DNA of 64,000 nt from Streptosporangium amethystogenes. Lineage in GTDB: Bacteria > Actinomycetota > Actinomycetes > Streptosporangiales > Streptosporangiaceae. The DNA is taken from positions 62,001-126,000 of the forward strand of contig NZ_JOEQ01000003.1 of NCBI RefSeq assembly GCF_000721075.1, written 5' to 3'. Shown here in pieces: positions 8,687-16,699 of this stretch (within the stretch, counting starts at the first letter, position 1; the number at the start of each line of letters is the position of its first letter). The notes below the pieces were generated by a model. That model made no database searches. It saw only the letters and a program-made list of their open reading frames with translations, and was not told the origin of the DNA. The position numbers were made by a program, and so were the translations under genes.

Positions 8687-9547
8687 ATGACGTGGCTCGT
8701 CACGGGGGCGACAGGCATGCTCGGGTGCGAGGTGGTCGCGCTGGCGCGCGGGCGAGGGCACGATGTCGCCGCGCGAATCCGCCGGGACCTGGACGTCTCC
8801 CATCGGGACCAGGTCGAGTCGGCCTTCCAGACACTCGCCCCGCGGGTCGTGGTCAACTGTGCCGCCTGGACGGCGGTGGACGACGCCGAGGAACGGGAGC
8901 GAGAGGCCTACCGGGTCAACGGCGACGGCCCCCGGCTGCTCGCCGAGGCCTGCGCGCGGCACGGCGCCCGGCTGGTCCATGTCTCCACCGACTACGTCTT
9001 CTCCGGTGGCGCGGGCGCCCCTTACCGCGAGGACGACCCGGCCGAGCCGCGGACCGCGTACGGGCGGACCAAGCTGGCCGGGGAGAAGGCGGTTCTCGAC
9101 GCACTGCCTTCCGCCGCCGTCGTCCGGACGGCATGGCTGTACGGCGCCCACGGATCGAACTTCGTGAGCACCATGCTCCGTCTCATGGCGGAACGGGAGA
9201 CCGTCGAGGTGGTCGACGACCAGTTCGGGCAGCCGACCTGGGCCGCGGACCTCGCGGACCGGCTGGTCACGCTCGGCGAGCTCGGCTCCGCCGCGGGCGT
9301 GTTCCACGCCACCAACTCCGGGAAGGCCAGCTGGTTCGAGCTCGCCCAGGAGATCTTCCGGCTGTCCGGCACCGATCCCGGGCGGGTGCGCCGGACGACC
9401 TCCGAGGCCTTCGTCCGGCCGGCGAAGCGACCGGCTTTCAGTGTGCTGGGCCACGCGCGGTGGCGGGAGCTTGGCCTGGAGCCGCTCCGCCCCTGGCGGG
9501 ACGCGCTGCGCACGGCCCATCCCGAGATGGCGAAGCCCTTCCGCTGA
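8687..9547 (+). CDS. rmlD: dTDP-4-dehydrorhamnose reductase
   Basis: This 286-residue extended SDR catalyses the last step of dTDP-L-rhamnose synthesis, the NAD(P)H-dependent reduction of dTDP-4-keto-L-rhamnose. The N-terminal nucleotide motif is VTGATGMLG (residues 5-13), the substrate loop includes VNCAAWTAVDDAE, STDYVFSG carries the catalytic Ser/Thr, and YGRTKLAGE provides the Tyr and Lys. The ATG at 8687 is preceded by AAGGGAG eight bases away. An in-frame ATG 27 bases upstream lacks such a site. It converges with rmlC across a 51-bp gap. The other pathway genes lie within 7 kb but are not in one operon. Confidence 0.92.
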   Translation: MTWLVTGATGMLGCEVVALARGRGHDVAARIRRDLDVSHRDQVESAFQTLAPRVVVNCAAWTAVDDAEEREREAYRVNGDGPRLLAEACARHGARLVHVSTDYVFSGGAGAPYREDDPAEPRTAYGRTKLAGEKAVLDALPSAAVVRTAWLYGAHGSNFVSTMLRLMAERETVEVVDDQFGQPTWAADLADRLVTLGELGSAAGVFHATNSGKASWFELAQEIFRLSGTDPGRVRRTTSEAFVRPAKRPAFSVLGHARWRELGLEPLRPWRDALRTAHPEMAKPFR

Positions 9548-9598
9548 GAAGGTGCGCGCCCGCTCACCGGTGGCGGGCCGCGACAGGCCGACGGGTTC

Positions 9599-10195
9599 CT
9601 ACCCGCGGGTCTGCGAGGCGTAGAAGGCCAGGCACTCCTCATAGGAGGGCAGCAGACCGCCCGCGCGCGCCTCGGCGAGGGTGGGCGCCGCGGCGTCCTT
9701 GGGCGACAGGAGCGGCTCGATGTCCCCCGGCCAGGTGATGCCCAGTTCGGGATCGAGTGGATGGATGCCACGCTCCCTGGTCGGGTTGTAGCCCTCCGAA
9801 CACAGGTAGATCACGGTCGCGTCGTCCGTCAGCGCGAGCAGGCCGTGCCCCAGTCCTTCGGACAGGAACACCCCCCGGTGGTGCTCGTCGTCCAGGCGCA
9901 CCATCTCCCACTGGCCGAACCCCGGTGAGCCGACGCGGATGTCCACGATCACGTCCAGCATCGCCCCTCGCACGCACTTGACGTACTTCGCCTGGCCCGG
10001 TGGCACGTCGGCGACGTGAATCCCGCGCAGGGTGCCCCGGCGCGAAACGGAGCAGTTGGCCTGGGAGAGCCGCAGCCGCCGTCCGGTGACCGCGTGGAAC
10101 TCCTCCTCGCGGAACCATTCGTGGAGACCTCCCCGATCGTCGACGTGGATTTTCGGGTCGTCAATCCATGCGCCTTCGATTTTCAGTGGCTGCAT
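9599..10195 (-). CDS. rmlC: dTDP-4-keto-6-deoxyglucose 3,5-epimerase (RmlC-like)
   Basis: This 198-residue cupin has the RmlC hallmarks: RRGTLRGIH with the catalytic His, PPGQAKYVKCVRGAMLDV, SEGLGHGLLAL and a C-terminal EGYNPTRERGIHPLDPELG. The GIHVADVPPGQAKYV wording resembles epimerases from antibiotic deoxysugar clusters more than the housekeeping form (which reads LHYQ). The enzyme inverts C3 and C5 of dTDP-4-keto-6-deoxy-D-glucose, giving the L-sugar that RmlD reduces. The start is ATG 10195 with AGGAG nine bases upstream. A longer reading to 10261 would add 22 residues not seen in the family. Confidence 0.92.
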   Translation of the reverse strand: MQPLKIEGAWIDDPKIHVDDRGGLHEWFREEEFHAVTGRRLRLSQANCSVSRRGTLRGIHVADVPPGQAKYVKCVRGAMLDVIVDIRVGSPGFGQWEMVRLDDEHHRGVFLSEGLGHGLLALTDDATVIYLCSEGYNPTRERGIHPLDPELGITWPGDIEPLLSPKDAAAPTLAEARAGGLLPSYEECLAFYASQTRG

Positions 10196-10435
10196 TTCGG
10201 CTGCTCCTGATCCCGGCCGTTTACCGGACCGCGTAGAACGTGCTGTGGCTTTTCCCAGCACGATCCGATGCCATCGGCAGACGGCCTAATTCGAGTGTCC
10301 GCCGGCGGTCGTGATACCAAAGTCGACGCGGCTCATACTTTAGCCGGAGAACAGGCTCCGTATCGGCGACTTCGGTTGACACGAGAAATGCCGGCGACCG
10401 ATTCCGGCCACCGCGATCGGCCTTAATCTCGAATC

Positions 10436-10666
10436 GTGCGTAAATCCTTACAGCTCATCGGGTTCATCATGATCCTCGAAGGCCTCAGCGGGACCATCGA
10501 CCAGATCGCCGTCCAGCCTGTCCTCGGCGTGGTGCTCAACTTCTTCAACCGCGTCGTCGTCAACAACGTGGCCTTCCTCGAAGGCTACGAGATCTACGCG
10601 AACCTGATCCTGGCGGTCCTCGGGATTGTCGTGACCGTCGCTGCGGAAAGGGCTCCGGCATCGTAA
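10436..10666 (+). CDS. Small membrane protein of unknown function
   Basis: The 76-residue product starts with GTG and reads MRKSLQLIGFIMILEGLSG. It is mostly hydrophobic, with likely membrane segments near residues 4-20, 25-42 and 54-72 and almost no charge between them. There is no ribosome binding site. A -10-like TAATCT lies at 10424-10429, exactly six bases before the GTG, which points to a leaderless mRNA. No known family is recognised. It lies between rmlC and a decayed small gene with no functional link visible. Balanced hydrophobic composition and the promoter position support a real gene. Confidence 0.55.
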   Translation: MRKSLQLIGFIMILEGLSGTIDQIAVQPVLGVVLNFFNRVVVNNVAFLEGYEIYANLILAVLGIVVTVAAERAPAS

Positions 10667-10765
10667 CCGGCCACACTCCGCACCTTCCCTGTTCCCTGCC
10701 CGGATATCAGCAGAGGCCGTGCCTGAACTGTCATGACCATTACCCACCTGTCCGAGGAGCCGGAA

Positions 10766-10937
10766 ATGAAGAACCGGTACCGGACAATGGGGATCGCCGA
10801 CGAGCAGGTGTCCGTCCTGGTCGCCGACCCGGCCCGCTCGCGCGGAGCGCGGCCGGATCACGGACCGGTCCATCAGGACCCTGCGAATGAGCGGTCTCTT
10901 CGCCGCCGACGAGGCGGGTGTCACCGTCGAGGTGTGA
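10766..10937 (+). pseudogene. Small gene broken by a frameshift, unknown function
   Basis: An ATG at 10766 with GAGGAG six bases upstream opens a reading frame (MKNRYRTMGIADEQVSVLVA...). Good coding character is lost after about 28 codons near 10850. From there another frame reads RGRITDRSIRTLRMSGLFAA and ends ...VTVEV at a TGA (10935-10937). Joining the two frames with a one-base change near 10840-10855 gives a sensible protein of about 57 residues. I recognise no family. It could be a decayed gene, a sequencing error, or two unrelated open stretches. Confidence 0.35.
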
Positions 10938-10985
10938 CAGACCGGCATCTGTCGGGGGGCCTCCCGGATCTCCTAGGGTGACGAC

Positions 10986-11870
10986 ATGGCCGAGATCTCC
11001 GTTTCGGACGGATCATGGATGTTCGACAGTGAAATCCTCAGGATCGTGCCAGGTGGGGACAGCGACGTCCACGAGCTGCGCAAGACGCTCGGTGAGCTGA
11101 GGATCCCCCTCGCGGCGATCTCCGGAGCGTCGTTCGAGCCGTCGCGCAAGGGCGGCAACCTGCAGCTCCGCCTGCGACCCGGAGCCGATCCACTGACCGA
11201 TGTGGTCGCCGGGCGGCTGTCGGGATCCGTCGACCCGTACCGGCTGGCCGTTCCCAAGGGGCGCACCGGGGCCGCCGAGTACTTCGCCGACGAGGTGCGC
11301 ACCCAGCTGATGCTGGAGCAGGTGCCGAGCGGTCCCTGCGAGTCGTTCCTGCTGCCCGGCCCCGCCGTACCGGTGTCGGCCTCGGCGGGCGACGGCACGG
11401 TGAGCTTCGACGGTGAGCGGATTCGCCTGGAGTGGAGCGTGTTCGCCAAGTCGGTCAAGGAGGAGGCGGGGCCGCAGACGTTCCCGCTGCGGGATGTGGA
11501 GGGTGTGGAGTGGGCCCCGCAGACCGGCGTCGGCTACGGCCGCCTCCGCTTCCGTCTCAGGGGCGCCGCCCCCGCCGTGGCACCGGAGAAGGATCTGCAC
11601 TGCCTGTCCTGGGGCGTGCAGCGGTACGGCGGCTCGACCGTCCTGGTCGCCGCCGCCGTGCTGGCCCGGCTGTCACCCCGTGCCGAGGAGCCGCCCACGC
11701 TGCCGCCGACCCCGCCGGACGATCGGCGGCAGCGCCTGGAGGCGTTGGAGGATCACGACCTTCTGGTACGCCGCCTGACCGAACTCGGCGATCTGCACCG
11801 CTCCGGTGTGCTCACCGACGAGGAGTTCAGCTCGGCCAAGCGGTCGCTGCTGCGCCGGATGGAGCTCTAA
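10986..11870 (+). CDS. DUF4429 domain protein with C-terminal SHOCT domain
   Basis: The 294-residue protein appears to have two tandem copies of a PH-like DUF4429 fold (about residues 8-110 and 133-235), each beginning with a short beta strand and a GG/DG turn. A Pro-rich linker follows, and the C-terminus is a SHOCT motif (residues 255-292: LEDHDLLVRRLTELGDLHRSG, ending LTDEEFSSAKRSLLRRM). SHOCT segments are short oligomerisation elements. A -10-like TAGGGT at 10974-10979 lies six bases before the ATG with no ribosome binding site, so the mRNA is probably leaderless. The function is unknown. It is six bases upstream of the sensor kinase gene and may be co-transcribed with it. Confidence 0.75.
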   Translation: MAEISVSDGSWMFDSEILRIVPGGDSDVHELRKTLGELRIPLAAISGASFEPSRKGGNLQLRLRPGADPLTDVVAGRLSGSVDPYRLAVPKGRTGAAEYFADEVRTQLMLEQVPSGPCESFLLPGPAVPVSASAGDGTVSFDGERIRLEWSVFAKSVKEEAGPQTFPLRDVEGVEWAPQTGVGYGRLRFRLRGAAPAVAPEKDLHCLSWGVQRYGGSTVLVAAAVLARLSPRAEEPPTLPPTPPDDRRQRLEALEDHDLLVRRLTELGDLHRSGVLTDEEFSSAKRSLLRRMEL

Positions 11871-11876
11871 CCGGGG

Positions 11877-13016
11877 ATGGATGAATTCGCCGTGCCGCCC
11901 GCCTCCCGGCGCAGCGTGCGCGACTGGCTCGTGGACATCGGCCTGTTCCTCTTCGCGGCGGCCTTCGGAATCATGACGGCCGCCGAGCGCATCCAGATGC
12001 CCACCCAGGACGTGTCGCCCTGGGTGTTCCAGCTCGACCAGGTGATCGGCGTGCTGGGCTGTGCCGCGCTGTGGCTGCGACGCCGCCATCCGGTCGAGCT
12101 GGCCCTGGCCCTCGTCGTCCTGTCGGCCTTCTCCGAGCTGGTCGGGGGCGCCATGCTGGTGGCGCTGTTCACGGTGGCGGTGCACCGGGCGGCACGGACC
12201 ACGTTCGCCGTCTTCACATTGAGCCTGCTCGCCGCGCTGGTCTACGCCGTGCTCAGGCAGGAGGTCGGCACGTCGCGCGAGCTGCTGTTCCTGCTGGGGG
12301 TCACGACCCAGGGCTCCGCCATCGGCTGGGGCCTTTTCGTGCACCACCGGCGCCGGCTCCTGCTGTCGCTGCGGGAGAGCGCCGCCAGAACCGAGGCCGA
12401 GGCCCAGCAGCGCGCCCGCGAGGCGATCGCCAGGGAGATCCACGACGTCCTCGGGCACCGGTTGTCCCTGCTGAGCGTGCACGCGGGCGCGCTGGAGTTC
12501 CGGCCGGACGCCCCCCCGGAGGACATCGCCCGCGCGGCCAAGGTGATCAGGCAGAGCGCCCATCAGGCGCTGCAGGACCTGCGGGAGGCCATCGGCGTGT
12601 TGCGGGCCCCGGTCGGCGAGCTGTCGCAGCCGTCCCTGGCCGACATCGAGGAACTCGCCGCCGAGTCCCGGCGGGCCGGGATGCGGGTGCACCTCACTCA
12701 GGAGGTGCCCGGGAGCGTTCCCAGCCGGAGCGCCGGCACCGCCTACCGGGTCGTCCAGGAGGCCCTCACCAACGCCCGCAAGCACGCCCCCGGGGCACAG
12801 GTGTGGGTGCGCGCGACGGGGACGCCCGGCCAGTGGCTCTCGATCGAGGTGCGCAACTCCGCACCCGCCGCCTCTCCCCCGGCGCCCGGCGAGGGCTCCG
12901 GGCAGGGGCTGGTCGGGCTGGCCGAACGGGTCGCCCTGATCGGCGGGCGGCTGGAGCACGGGCCCGGCGACGAGGGTGGCTGGTGCCTGTCGGCCTGGCT
13001 ACCCTGGCCGGTATGA
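11877..13016 (+). CDS. Two-component sensor histidine kinase, NarL/DesK type
   Basis: This 379-residue membrane kinase has four to five hydrophobic helices in residues 15-155. The dimerisation/phosphoacceptor motif is EIHDVLGHRLSLL, with His near residue 188. The HATPase domain contains VVQEALTNARKHAPGAQ (N box) and GQGLVGLAERVALIGG (G box). It has no separate extracellular sensor domain, so the membrane helices themselves probably sense a lipid, membrane or small hydrophobic signal. It follows the DUF4429 gene by 6 bp and overlaps the response regulator start by 4 bp (ATGA), forming an operon. Confidence 0.93.
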   Translation: MDEFAVPPASRRSVRDWLVDIGLFLFAAAFGIMTAAERIQMPTQDVSPWVFQLDQVIGVLGCAALWLRRRHPVELALALVVLSAFSELVGGAMLVALFTVAVHRAARTTFAVFTLSLLAALVYAVLRQEVGTSRELLFLLGVTTQGSAIGWGLFVHHRRRLLLSLRESAARTEAEAQQRAREAIAREIHDVLGHRLSLLSVHAGALEFRPDAPPEDIARAAKVIRQSAHQALQDLREAIGVLRAPVGELSQPSLADIEELAAESRRAGMRVHLTQEVPGSVPSRSAGTAYRVVQEALTNARKHAPGAQVWVRATGTPGQWLSIEVRNSAPAASPPAPGEGSGQGLVGLAERVALIGGRLEHGPGDEGGWCLSAWLPWPV

Positions 13017-13696
13017 CCTCCCAGCAGCCGCGGCAGGTCGGCGTGCTCATCGTCGACGACGACCCCCTGGTACGCGCCGGGCTGGTGATGATGCTGGGCG
13101 GCGCGCCCGATCTCAGCATCGTCGCGGAGGCGGGCGACGGGAGCGAGGCGCTCTCGATGGCCGCCCGGCATCGCCCCGACGTCGTCCTGATGGACATCCG
13201 GATGCCCGTCATGGACGGGCTGACCGCGACCAGGGAGCTCCGCTCCCGCCCCGGCGCCCCGGAGGTCATCGTGATGACCACCTTCGACGCCGACGACCAC
13301 GTCCTGCGCGCGCTGCGCGCGGGAGCGGCCGGCTACCTGCTCAAGGACACCCCGCCCGCGGAGATCGTGGCCGCGGTGCGCCAGGTCACCCTGGGCAACC
13401 CGGTGCTCTCCCCCGTCGTGACGCGGCGCCTCATCGCCCGGGTCGCCGACGACGGCGAGAACGAGCGCCGCACCCGGGCGCGGGAGCGGCTGGCCCGGCT
13501 GGCCGACCGGGAGCGCGAGGTGGCCATCGCGGTCGGGCAGGGCAGGTCCAACGCCGAGATCGGCGCCATGCTCCACCTCAGCCTGGCCACGGTGAAGACG
13601 CACGTGTCCAGCGTCCTCACCAAGTTCGACCTCAACAACCGGGTCCAGATCGCGCTGCTCGTCCACGACGCGGGCCTGCTCGACGACCCGCGGTGA
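13013..13696 (+). CDS. Two-component response regulator, NarL/LuxR type
   Basis: The 227-residue product has an N-terminal receiver with the acidic triad (VDDDP), phosphoacceptor Asp61 in VVLMDIRMP, the switch Thr in VMTTFD and Lys in LLKDTPP. The C-terminal LuxR-type helix-turn-helix (about residues 160-220) reads LADREREVAIAVGQGRSNAEI and then LSLATVKTHVSSVL. It is the partner of the kinase directly upstream, as shown by the 4-bp overlap. Targets are unknown; autoregulation of the operon is usual for the family. It converges with rmlB, and the two stops are one base apart, with no space for a separate terminator. Confidence 0.95.
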   Translation: MTSQQPRQVGVLIVDDDPLVRAGLVMMLGGAPDLSIVAEAGDGSEALSMAARHRPDVVLMDIRMPVMDGLTATRELRSRPGAPEVIVMTTFDADDHVLRALRAGAAGYLLKDTPPAEIVAAVRQVTLGNPVLSPVVTRRLIARVADDGENERRTRARERLARLADREREVAIAVGQGRSNAEIGAMLHLSLATVKTHVSSVLTKFDLNNRVQIALLVHDAGLLDDPR

Positions 13697-13697
13697 C

Positions 13698-14636
13698 TCA
13701 GCCGGCGGCGCGCTTGGACTTCCACCAGGAGGGGTTGTCGGCGTACCAGCGGACGGTCTCCGCCAGGCCGTCCTCGAACGCGGTCAGCGGCCGGTAGCCG
13801 AGAGCGCGCAGCTTCGCGTCGTCGAGCGAGTAGCGGCGGTCGTGCCCCTTGCGGTCGGTCACCCGCTCGACCATGGTCCAGTCGGCCTCCAGCGCGTCCA
13901 GCAGCCGCTGGGTGAGTTCCAGGTTGGTCAGCTCGGCGGTGCCGGCGATGTGGTAGACCTCGCCGGGTTCGCCCTGTTCGGCGACCAGGCGGATGCCCCG
14001 GCAGTGGTCGTCGACGTGGATCCAGTCGCGGATGTTGCCGCCGTCGCCGTACAGCGGAACCCTCCTGCCCTCCAGCAGGTTGGTGACGAAGAGCGGGATG
14101 ACCTTCTCCGGGAACTGGTACGGCCCGTAGTTGTTGCCGCACCGGGTGATCGATACCGGCAGCCCGTGCGTGATCGCGTAGGCACGGGCGATCATGTCGC
14201 CGCCCGCCTTGGCCGCCGCGTACGGCGAGCGCGGGCGGAGGGGGGCGTCCTCGTCCCAGGAGCCCGTCTCGATCGACCCGTACACCTCGTCCGTCGAGAC
14301 CTGGACGACCCTCGGCGTACCCGCGTCCAGGCAGGCCTGCATCAGCGTCTGGGTGCCGAGCACGTTGGTGCGGACGAACTCGCCGGCCCCCTCGATCGAC
14401 CGGTCGACGTGTGACTCGGCCGCGAAGTTGATCACGACGTCATGGCCGGGGACCACCCGGCTGAGCAGTTCGGCGTCGCAGATGTCGCCCTGGACGAGGT
14501 CGTGCGGCGCCCCCTCCAGGTTGGCCAGGTCCGCGGCGTACGTGAGCCGGTCGAGCACGGTGATCCGGGCGTCCCGGGTGGTGCGCACGAAATGGGACCC
14601 GATGAACCCGGCACCGCCGGTGACGAGGATTCTCAT
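13698..14636 (-). CDS. rmlB: dTDP-glucose 4,6-dehydratase
   Basis: This 312-residue extended SDR makes dTDP-4-keto-6-deoxyglucose. The NAD motif is TGGAGFIGSH (residues 6-15), NFAAESHVDRSI is the family segment, the catalytic Thr-Asp-Glu is in VSTDEVYG, and Tyr/Lys are in YAAAKAGGD. RCGNNYGPYQFPEKVIPLF is a family signature. The ATG at 14636 places the Rossmann motif at the very N-terminus. Longer readings add an unrelated tail. It lies downstream of rmlA on the same strand, but a broken adenylate-enzyme gene of about 280 bp separates them. Confidence 0.95.
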   Translation of the reverse strand: MRILVTGGAGFIGSHFVRTTRDARITVLDRLTYAADLANLEGAPHDLVQGDICDAELLSRVVPGHDVVINFAAESHVDRSIEGAGEFVRTNVLGTQTLMQACLDAGTPRVVQVSTDEVYGSIETGSWDEDAPLRPRSPYAAAKAGGDMIARAYAITHGLPVSITRCGNNYGPYQFPEKVIPLFVTNLLEGRRVPLYGDGGNIRDWIHVDDHCRGIRLVAEQGEPGEVYHIAGTAELTNLELTQRLLDALEADWTMVERVTDRKGHDRRYSLDDAKLRALGYRPLTAFEDGLAETVRWYADNPSWWKSKRAAG

Positions 14637-14682
14637 GGGCGAGACACACCTTTCTGTCTGGGTAGGGCGCAGGCGGTACGCG

Positions 14683-14959
14683 CTACCGGGCCAGACACCA
14701 TTCCAGCACTGCCATGGCGCTGTGGAGCTTGTTACACGCCTGTTCGAAGGCGGTTCTCCCGCAGCCGCCGCCAGCACCGGCTCGGACCCGTGCTCCCCGA
14801 GGTGTGAAAATCGACGGTCGGCGGCAGGGTGCCGAGCACCAGTTCCGCTGGATCGCGGTCGGCGAGGTCCCAGCGCACCTGCCAGGCCCTGTCGGTCATC
14901 GTCGGCGCGGTGAATTCAAGGGAAAGCAATTCAGCCGGGCTCAGCTCGGCATAATCCAT
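14683..14959 (-). pseudogene. Broken N-terminal remnant of an adenylate-forming (AMP-binding) enzyme
   Basis: A gene with a strong ribosome binding site (AAAGGAG, five bases before the ATG at 14959) opens MDYAELSPAELLSLEFTAP. It reaches the AMP-binding P-loop-like motif FHTSGSTGPSRCWRR and then stops at 14732, after 75 codons. ANL enzymes (acyl-CoA and amino-acid ligases) are normally 350-550 residues long. After a one-base shift, a second open stretch (AFEQACNKLHSAMAVLEWC...) continues to a TAG at 14683. The remainder has been lost. Its place between rmlA and rmlB suggests a pathway gene of a former natural-product cluster. Confidence 0.5.
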
Positions 14960-15038
14960 GGCCACTCCTTTGCCCCGGGCACGCGGAAAGAGAGACGAAA
15001 GAATCGGATTTGCTGTCCCGCTGGCGGGACAGCACCGC

Positions 15039-15911
15039 TCAGCCGAGCGACTGGGCGATTTCCATGAGGTACTGGCCGTATTCCGAATTCTTCATCCCGG
15101 CGCCGAGCCGGTGACAGGCGTCCGCGTCGATGTATCCCATGCGCACCGCGATCTCCTCCAGGCAGGCCACCCGTACGCCCTGACGTTTCTCGATGACCTG
15201 CACGTACTGGCTCGCGGCCAGAATCGAGTCGTGCGTGCCGGCGTCGAGCCAGGTGAAACCCCGCCCGAGCCGGACCAGGTGGGCCCGCCCCTGCTTCAGG
15301 TACGTCTGGTTGACGTCCGTGATCTCCAACTCACCGCGCGGCGAGGGCGCCGGATCCCGGGCGATCTCCACGACGTCGTTGTCGTAGAAGTAGAGCCCGG
15401 TGATCGCGTCGTTCGAGCGCGGACGGAGCGGCTTCTCCTCGATCGACACCAGCGCACCGCTGCCGTCGACCTCTCCGATGCCGTACCGCTCCGGGTCCGA
15501 CACCGGGTATCCGAACATCGTGCAACCGTTCAACCTGGTACGACAGGCCCGCAGGATCCGCGGGAAGCCCGCGCCGTGGAAGACGTTGTCGCCCAGGATG
15601 AGCGCCGTCTGGTCGTTGCCGATGTAGTCCGCGCCGATGATGAACGCCTCGGCGATTCCTCGCGGTTCCGCCTGCTCGGCGTAGGAGATGTCGAGCCCCA
15701 GATGCGACCCGTCGCCCAGCAGGTTGCGCAGCGCGGGAAGGCTCTCCGGCGTTGAGATCACCAGAATGTCCCGCATGCCGGCCAGCATGAGCACGGAAAG
15801 CGGGTAATAAACCATTGGCTTGTCATAGATGGCCAGCAGCTGCTTGGACGTAGCCAATGTCAGGGGGTACATACGCGTACCGCTACCGCCGGCTAGAACG
15901 ATTCCCTTCAT
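15039..15911 (-). CDS. rmlA: Glucose-1-phosphate thymidylyltransferase
   Basis: The 290-residue nucleotidyltransferase forms dTDP-glucose from dTTP and glucose 1-phosphate, the first step of the dTDP-rhamnose pathway. The N-terminal nucleotide signature is GIVLAGGSGTRMYPLT, followed by SKQLLAIYDKPMVYYPLS. LILGDNVFHG carries a metal-binding Asp, and EEKPLRPRSNDAITGLYFYD is the sugar-binding segment. The ATG at 15911 is preceded by GGAGAGGA. The size fits the single-domain RmlA/StrD type. A promoter-like TTGACA lies about 140 bp upstream. Confidence 0.95.
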   Translation of the reverse strand: MKGIVLAGGSGTRMYPLTLATSKQLLAIYDKPMVYYPLSVLMLAGMRDILVISTPESLPALRNLLGDGSHLGLDISYAEQAEPRGIAEAFIIGADYIGNDQTALILGDNVFHGAGFPRILRACRTRLNGCTMFGYPVSDPERYGIGEVDGSGALVSIEEKPLRPRSNDAITGLYFYDNDVVEIARDPAPSPRGELEITDVNQTYLKQGRAHLVRLGRGFTWLDAGTHDSILAASQYVQVIEKRQGVRVACLEEIAVRMGYIDADACHRLGAGMKNSEYGQYLMEIAQSLG

Positions 15912-16699
15912 CACCCGTCCTCTCCTCGATTTCGGGATGAATGCAGCGCAAGAGTAATCAGAGTTTCGCCCGCCGGCCAAGCACCCGGCCCAGTCGTATC
16001 CCTTCCCAGAAAATAGCGATGCCTTTTATCGTGTTGACGGGTTCACTGTCAACCACATCGTTCCGGAAATCCGCGGACCGGCGGCGACAGCCGCATCCGA
16101 TTCACACAAGGGATTTCCCGCAAGAGATGAGAAGACGTCACGAACCCGCTCCGCGCGCTCGTCCGACTCGGACCCGATGTGCTCATACACCACCTCCGTG
16201 GACGCAACCGCCGGAGGAGTCAAGCGGTCAGGCAGAAAACAAGAGTGCGACAAGGCCAGCGGGTCTATGCGGGCGCCGGGGTCGGATGGGGGCATGGCCA
16301 GGTTTCTGGCAGGTCTCCAGCGCCGGGATATCCACAAGCTAATTTCAAGCTAATAGCAAGATCGACGGAGCAGGGTGGTGGCGCACGTCGGCCTGCTGGA
16401 GCTGTATAAAACCGCACCCGACGTCTCATCCGTCCGCGCACTCGAAGGGGAGCACATCACTTCCTCTGACCGACCTGGTCGAAGCCGTCACATCCACTCC
16501 GGAAAAGAGCATCTGAGCCCTATCCGCCCATCGGTTGATCCGGTTGCCGACCGACTCGGGAAGGCACCGCGTCGCCCCGGATGTCGCAGCCCGGGGCGAC
16601 CCGACCGGGCCCGGCCCCCTACAGAAGACGTCGCGCGGGACCACGCGGGCCGGTGCCCTGTGCTGCTCGCGATGATGAACCGAACATGAAGGAAGACGT
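15912..16699. other. Long intergenic region upstream of rmlA and of a lipoprotein gene
   Basis: This 788-bp stretch lies between divergent genes. Its rmlA-proximal part (15940-16060) is less GC-rich and holds a promoter-like TTGACA and the inverted repeat GTTGAC-N9-GTCAAC. Open frames in the rest have no ribosome binding site and unlikely compositions. I see no RNA gene or repeat. It is long enough to have lost a gene by deletion. Confidence 0.5.
16024..16052 (-). promoter_or_regulatory. Predicted rmlA promoter
   Basis: On the minus strand TTGACA (16052-16047) is followed after 17 bases by ATAAAA (16029-16024). The -35 element forms one arm of an inverted repeat, GTTGAC (16033-16038) and GTCAAC (16048-16053). 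The distance to the rmlA ATG is about 115 bp. The -35 matches consensus; the -10 is poor. Confidence 0.35.

Noticed and set aside
9558..9578. GCCCGC-N9-GCGGGC hairpin between rmlD and rmlC as a terminator
   Set aside because: The stem is only six bases with no U-run, too weak to list, although the position between convergent genes is suitable.
15941..16689. Several open frames in the region between rmlA and the lipoprotein gene
   Set aside because: None has a ribosome binding site or balanced amino-acid composition.
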